Shown: in pieces, positions 59,205 through 64,000 of the stretch
Layout: every line of letters starts with the position of its first letter
Numbering within the stretch: position 1 is the stretch's first letter
Source: Phylloscopus collybita
Taxonomy: Eukaryota; Chordata; Aves; Passeriformes; Phylloscopidae
DNA length: 64,000 nt
Direction: 5' to 3'
Assembly: GCA_027886175.1 (NCBI GenBank)
Contig: JAJNNQ010000075.1
Span: forward strand, 413,001-477,000
Made by a program: the position numbers and the translations under genes
The notes under the pieces: model-generated
What the model saw: only the letters and a program-made list of their open reading frames with translations
Databases searched by the model: none
What the model was told of the DNA's origin: nothing

Positions 59205-61254
59205 ATTTTATTTACATCAGAACCTGAGTTGCTTCCTCCTCTTTTTAAATTCCAAGCATCTCACATCATCAACCCGTGCAATTCCAGCACTCAACCATTA
59301 CGTTTTACAAAAAAGGAGCAAAAAACATTTCTTAGCAAATAAGTCCCCACCAGGAACAACCAACGCTGACACAGGAATGCAGGGGAGAGGGGGGACCTTC
59401 CAGAACATGACACAAGGCCACCACCTCATACACCAAAGGCTTGGACACAACACAACAATTCTGTCCTGGGCACTGCTCTGTCAAAGTCAATCCAATGCCA
59501 GCGTGCACTTGAAAAATTCTCTTTCCAGCAGCACTCCTCAGACATCCCACTAAACAGAGGAACAAAAGCATCCACTTGGGCAACTGCTCTGGAGAGCAAG
59601 TGCTTCCATCCCCTCTGCTCTAGCATGCCCAGCAGGAGCAGCATTTCCAGGAATGTGACCATTTTAGTTTTGGAGCTCCCAGGAGAGGGAACTCATCCAT
59701 CGTTTCCTACACTCTCTGAGCATCCACACCCACAGAAAAATTCTTGACTCCTTGGCCTATGGAACTCTGGCACTTCTGACACATGCACTTGCCCCCTTTT
59801 TCTTCCTGCATGCAGTGCTGAGATCAGCTGGGCTCCCACACACTCATGACACGCCCCCCCCCACCCATCCTTGTCTCCTCAGAGTCCTAGCCCTCCCAGT
59901 CTCTGCTCTAGCAAAGATCCACCAGCCCTTGCATTGTCTCCTGGTCCTCAACTGTGAGACATTCATTACCCCCTTGTGCTTCTTCACCTGTGGAGACCAC
60001 AACTGCCCACACCACATTACATGGGATCTCACCAGTGCTCTAAAGAGAGCAAGGGCCACCTCTCCCAGCTGCATGGCAACAACTCTCAGAAATCACTCTT
60101 GGACACTGGGGACATCCTTTGAAGTAAAACTTCACTGTGATCTTGTGGTTTCTTTGTTCTCCACCAGCCACTTTCCAGACTCTCCATCAACACCATGACC
60201 TGGGGGCAGTGCCATTCCTGCCCAAAAGCAGAACTTCCCATTTCTTCCTCTTTAAATGCAGGACATTCCTTTATTCCCCAGACTCCAGATCCCTCTCACT
60301 TGACAGAACAACCAAGTGCAGCCTCAGACACTCCACCATCTGCCAGCTTGCTGAGGGGGCAACTCTCCTACTGCCCACTTGGAACACAAGAGTCCAGGTG
60401 CTCACACCTGCCAGAGATGCAAAGCCCAGACCTGCCCGACAGGGCTGCAATGGAAGGGGGTCGCTCTCCACAGCACACCCAGAAACTAAACAACACAAGT
60501 GCCACAAAATGACCTGACTGATGACACCCACAGTTTTCCTAGGCTCTTGTGGTATACTCATGATGCTCTGACACACATCTTCCATGTAATGCTCTCAAAC
60601 ACCAACTTTTCACTTCAAAGTTGCTGCCAATGTCAGGCTGACCTGGACTCAAGAGCAGGGCATGACACTGCAGAGTTGTGGGGAGGAAAACACTCGCTAC
60701 ACCATGATTCGCAAGGCTGTGTCAGACAAATCTGGTACTATGGTTTCTGTTCAGGTACCTCGAGAGAGTAACAAGGTCAACCCTATTTTCTGAAAAATGA
60801 ATGCACATAGTTCCATAAACCACACCTAACATGTCTCTTTATCCTTCACCAGCTATGGATGAACCAACACAAGACATTGGGGAGTATGGGAGGCATCCCT
60901 GTATCACAGGAATTGCTTTCGCATCTCCAGTGAGAAAGGCTTGGAACACAGAGGGTTTAGAAACTGAGCAACATGGTAGGGAGAAAACATGATATCACCC
61001 CCAGAACAGCTGCAAAGCCCAAACACGCCTGACATGGCTGTGAAGCCATGAGGCCCTTCTTCACCACACACCCACAAACCCACAGCACAGCTCTACCACA
61101 ATGACTCTGGTCACGTCTTCAGCCCTCCCAGACAAACAACATCAACAGCAGCCTCTGGTCTCTAATACTTGCAGTTAAAGGCTGCCATCAAGGTCATGGG
61201 CTCAAGAGTAGGACATGACTCTGCACAGTTGTGGGAAGCAAAACACTCCCCACC
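59205..61254 (+). repeat. Type B intergenic spacer 19
   Basis: Typical type B spacer. The block before the promoter is shortened near 60985-61000, where the usual AATGTGATGGAAGAGGACACC stretch is reduced. No gene was seen. Confidence 0.82.
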
Positions 61255-61332
61255 TCAGGACTCACCAGGCCTGCAAAAGGCCCTGAGGCCATGGGCCAAA
61301 GCTGTCCCGCCCCTCCAGAACCAGCATAAAAG
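61255..61332 (+). promoter_or_regulatory. Gene 20 promoter (type B)
   Basis: TCAGGACTCA begins at 61255. The GC box CCCGCCCC is present, and CATAAAAG lies at 61325-61332. Confidence 0.8.
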
Positions 61333-61612
61333 CCAGCCCAGAGCCTCTGTGCCTCACACATTTCTCCTCAAGCCTTCTCCTCCTGCCCCGGCTGACAACC
61401 AGGTGAGCCTCAAACCCCTGACTCTCACATTGCTCAAACCCTGGCCCGTCTCTTCCACCAAGCTCAGCTCAAGCCTCAGCAGCACTCATACCTCTCCACA
61501 CCCCCACAATACCCTGCACACTCACTCGTCCTTCCAACACTTGGCCACTTGCACCTCCACTCCCCTGCCCTGCCCCACTCTCTCTCTTCCAGGGACCCTC
61601 CACACCACACCC

Positions 61613-61921
61613 ATGGCCTGCAACACCCTCTGCCGACCCTGCGGACCCACCCCGCTGGCCAACAGCTGCAACGAGCCCTGTGCCCTGCAATGCCAGGATT
61701 CCCGCGTCATTATCCAGCCTTCCCCTGTGCTGGTGACCCTGCCAGGACCCATCATGACCTCCTTCCCCCAGAACACCGCCGTCGGATCCACCTCCTCGGC
61801 TGCCGTGGGCACTGAACTCAATGCCCAGGGACAGCCCATCTCTGGTGGCTTTGGCTTTGGCCTTGGCTACGGCCTGGGAGGCCTGGGCTGCTACGGCAGA
61901 AGGGGCGGCTACATCTGCTGA
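61613..61921 (+). CDS. Feather beta-keratin, gene 20 (type B)
   Basis: 102-residue structural keratin differing from the type B consensus only at residue 5 (Thr, MACNTL). The variable stretch is RVIIQ, residue 41 is Val, and the ending is GGYIC. The frame is open from 61169 through the promoter and intron, but the acceptor at 61592 and the 20-nt leader place the start at 61613. The intron is 61403-61592; its middle resembles that of gene 13 (an AGCACTCATACCTCTCCACA motif). AATAAA is at 62066-62071. It is the last complete gene; the next promoter would lie just beyond the window. Confidence 0.95.
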   Translation: MACNTLCRPCGPTPLANSCNEPCALQCQDSRVIIQPSPVLVTLPGPIMTSFPQNTAVGSTSSAAVGTELNAQGQPISGGFGFGLGYGLGGLGCYGRRGGYIC

Positions 61922-62071
61922 ACACCCTCAGCACCAGCCCTGACACCACCAGCTCAGAGCTCTGGCAAAAGCTCCTCCCAGCAAAACACCTCAGCTAATA
62001 GTCTCTCTAATTGTAATTCCCAGCTGATTCCTTCAGCTTCTTCTTTGTCATCATTTTTTCACTTCAATAAA

Positions 62072-64000
62072 CTTTTTTTTTGCATCAGAACCTGAGTTGC
62101 TTTTTCTTCTTTAGAAATTCCAATCATGTCACATCTTCAACCCGTGAAATTCCAGCACTCAACCATTACGCTGGACAAAAAAGAAGCAAAAAACATTTCT
62201 TAGCAAATATGCCTCCACCAGGAACAACCAATGCTGACACAGGAATACAGGGGAGAGGGGGAACCTTCCAGAACATGATATAAGGCCATCACCTCATACA
62301 CCAAAGGCTTGGACACAACAATTCTGTCCTGGGCACTGCTCTGTCAAACTCAATCTAACACCAGCATGCACTTAAAAAATTCCCTTTCCAGCAGCACTCC
62401 TCAGACCTCCCACTAAACAGAGGAACAAAAGCATCCACTTGGGCAACTGCTCTGGAGAGCAAGTGCTTCCGTCACCTCTGCTCCAGCAGGCCCAGCAGGA
62501 GCAGCATTTCCAGGACTGTGACCATTTTAGTTTTGGAGCTCCCAGGAGAGAGACCCCATCCATCGTTTCCTACACTCTCTGAGCATCCACACCAACAGAA
62601 AAATTCTTGACTACTTGGTCTATGGAACTCTGTCTCTTTTCACACATGCACTTGCCCCCTTTTTCTTCCTGCATGCAGTGCTGAGAGCAGCTGGGCTCCC
62701 ACACACTCATGACACCTCCCTGCCCATCCCTGTCTCTTCAGAGTCCCAGCTTTTTCAGGATCTCCTCCACCAAAGATCCTCCAGCCCTTGCAGTGTCTGG
62801 TGGTCCTCTCAGCTGCTGTTCATCCACTACCCCCTTTGTGCTTCTTCATCTGTGGAGGTGAGAACTGCCCACACCACATTACATGGGATCTCACCAGTGC
62901 TCTAAAGAGAGCAAGGGCCACCTCTCCCAACTGCATGGCAACAGTTCTCTGAAATCTGTTTTGGACACTGGTGAAATCCTTTGAAATAGAGCTCCAGTGT
63001 GACCTTGTGGTTTCTTTGTTCTCCACCAGCTGCTTTTCAGACTCTCAGTCCAAACCATGACCTGGAGGCCAGTGCCATTCCTGCCCTGATGCAGATCTTC
63101 ACATTTTATACTCTTGAAATGCATGAGTTTCCTTTATTCCCTAGACTTCAGACCCCTCTCAGTGGTGGAACAACCAAGTGCAGCCTCAGACACTCCACCA
63201 TCTTCCAGCTTGCTGAGGGGGCAACTCTCCTACTGCCCACATGGAACACAAGAGTCCAGGTGCTCACACCTGCCACAGATGCAAAGCCCAGACCAGCCCG
63301 ACCAGCCGGTGACAGTTTGGGCCTCCTCTAAACAACACACTCATAAATCCAAAATTTGGGGTTCCACAGGCTGACCTCAATGATGGCATCCCACCTCTCC
63401 AAATCGTGGTCACATCCTCAGTCCCCTTTGACACACGCCATCAACACCAGACTTTGGTCTCAAATACACTTTAAACGAAGAATGACCACAATGGAAGGGT
63501 CAGCTCCTCATGCCCAGCACAGCTGAAAAGCTCAGAAGAGCCTCACAGGGCTGGGAGGGAATGAGGCTCCACTTCACAACACACCCACAAACCAAACCAC
63601 ACAACTGCCAAAAAAGGACCTCACTGATGACACCCGTAGTTTTCTTAGACTTTTGTTGTAGATTCACGTTTCTCTGAGCACATCTTCCATTCCAATGCTC
63701 CCAAATACCAAACCTTTACCATCACTTCAAAGCTGCTGCCAAGGTTAGGGGGACACAGACTCAAGAGCAGGACATGACACTGCAGAGTTGTGGGGAGGAA
63801 AACTCTCCCCACACCATGACTCGCAAGGCTTTGTCAGACAACACTGCTGCTATGGTTTCTGTTCAGGTACCTCGAGAGAGTAACAAGGTCAACCCTCTTT
63901 TTCTGAAAAATGAATGCCCACAATTTCATCATCTACTCCTCACACGTCTTCTTCTCCCTATCCTTCACCAGCTATGGATGAACAAACAGAAGACCTTAGG
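62072..64000 (+). repeat. Type B intergenic spacer 20, cut by window end
   Basis: The spacer follows the type B order up to the GCTATGGATGAACAAACAGAAGACC motif, which in other units lies about 500 bp before the promoter. This implies that the array continues to the right. Confidence 0.85.

Noticed and set aside
1..64000. Regularly spaced repeats as a CRISPR array or satellite
   Set aside because: The period is about 3 kb, each unit holds a gene, and there are no short repeats with unique spacers. This is eukaryotic intron-containing DNA.
62072..64000. Start of a different gene family at the right edge
   Set aside because: The sequence follows the type B spacer order to the last base, so another keratin unit is expected instead.

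Overview
This window is vertebrate nuclear DNA from a bird. The diagnostic content is a head-to-tail array of 20 intact feather beta-keratin (corneous beta-protein) genes, all on the + strand, which continues past both window edges. The proteins (101, 102 or 109 residues) share a Cys-rich head, a hydrophobic beta-sheet core ending in the FPQNTAVGS motif, and a Gly/Tyr-rich tail ending GGYTC or GGYIC. The sequence does not identify the species.

Each unit has the same plan: a proximal promoter with a GC box and a CATAAAA TATA box; a short non-coding exon 1; one intron of about 190 bp within the 5' UTR (GTGAG...CAG); exactly 20 nt of leader; one uninterrupted coding exon; a 3' UTR of roughly 150 nt; a polyadenylation signal; and a long non-coding spacer. 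I see no rRNA, tRNA, CRISPR array, or gene of any other family.

The array has two unit types. Units 1-7 (start to about 23.6 kb, 'type A') have a period near 3.7 kb, a perfect AP-1 motif (TGACTCA) about 90 bp upstream of TATA, and proteins that nearly all end YTC. Units 8-20 (about 23.6 kb to the end, 'type B') have a period near 2.9 kb, an altered AP-1 position and a different exon 1, and all end YIC. The switch is an abrupt junction near 23605-23622, inside the spacer after gene 7. The coding exons of the two types are nearly identical, including silent sites, while their spacers are strongly diverged. This suggests conversion or selection focused on the coding exon.

Every outlying unit length has a visible cause: a 270-bp tandem duplication (units 1 and 4), a ~620-bp deletion plus a ~118-bp templated insertion (unit 3), a ~590-bp duplication (spacer 7), and a 544-bp solo retroviral LTR with a perfect 6-bp target-site duplication (spacer 9). 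Spacers are mosaics of one another, as expected from unequal crossing-over and gene conversion. Notable gene-level changes are a threefold 12-bp repeat in the tail of gene 18, a rearranged tail and lost AATAAA in gene 14, AACAAA in gene 1, and single substitutions in genes 9, 11 and 19.

The genes presumably act together as a dosage array supplying near-identical keratin to cornifying feather (or other epidermal) cells. Expression site cannot be read from sequence alone. I found no unrelated novel system; the interest lies in array evolution and in divergent regulation of near-identical proteins.
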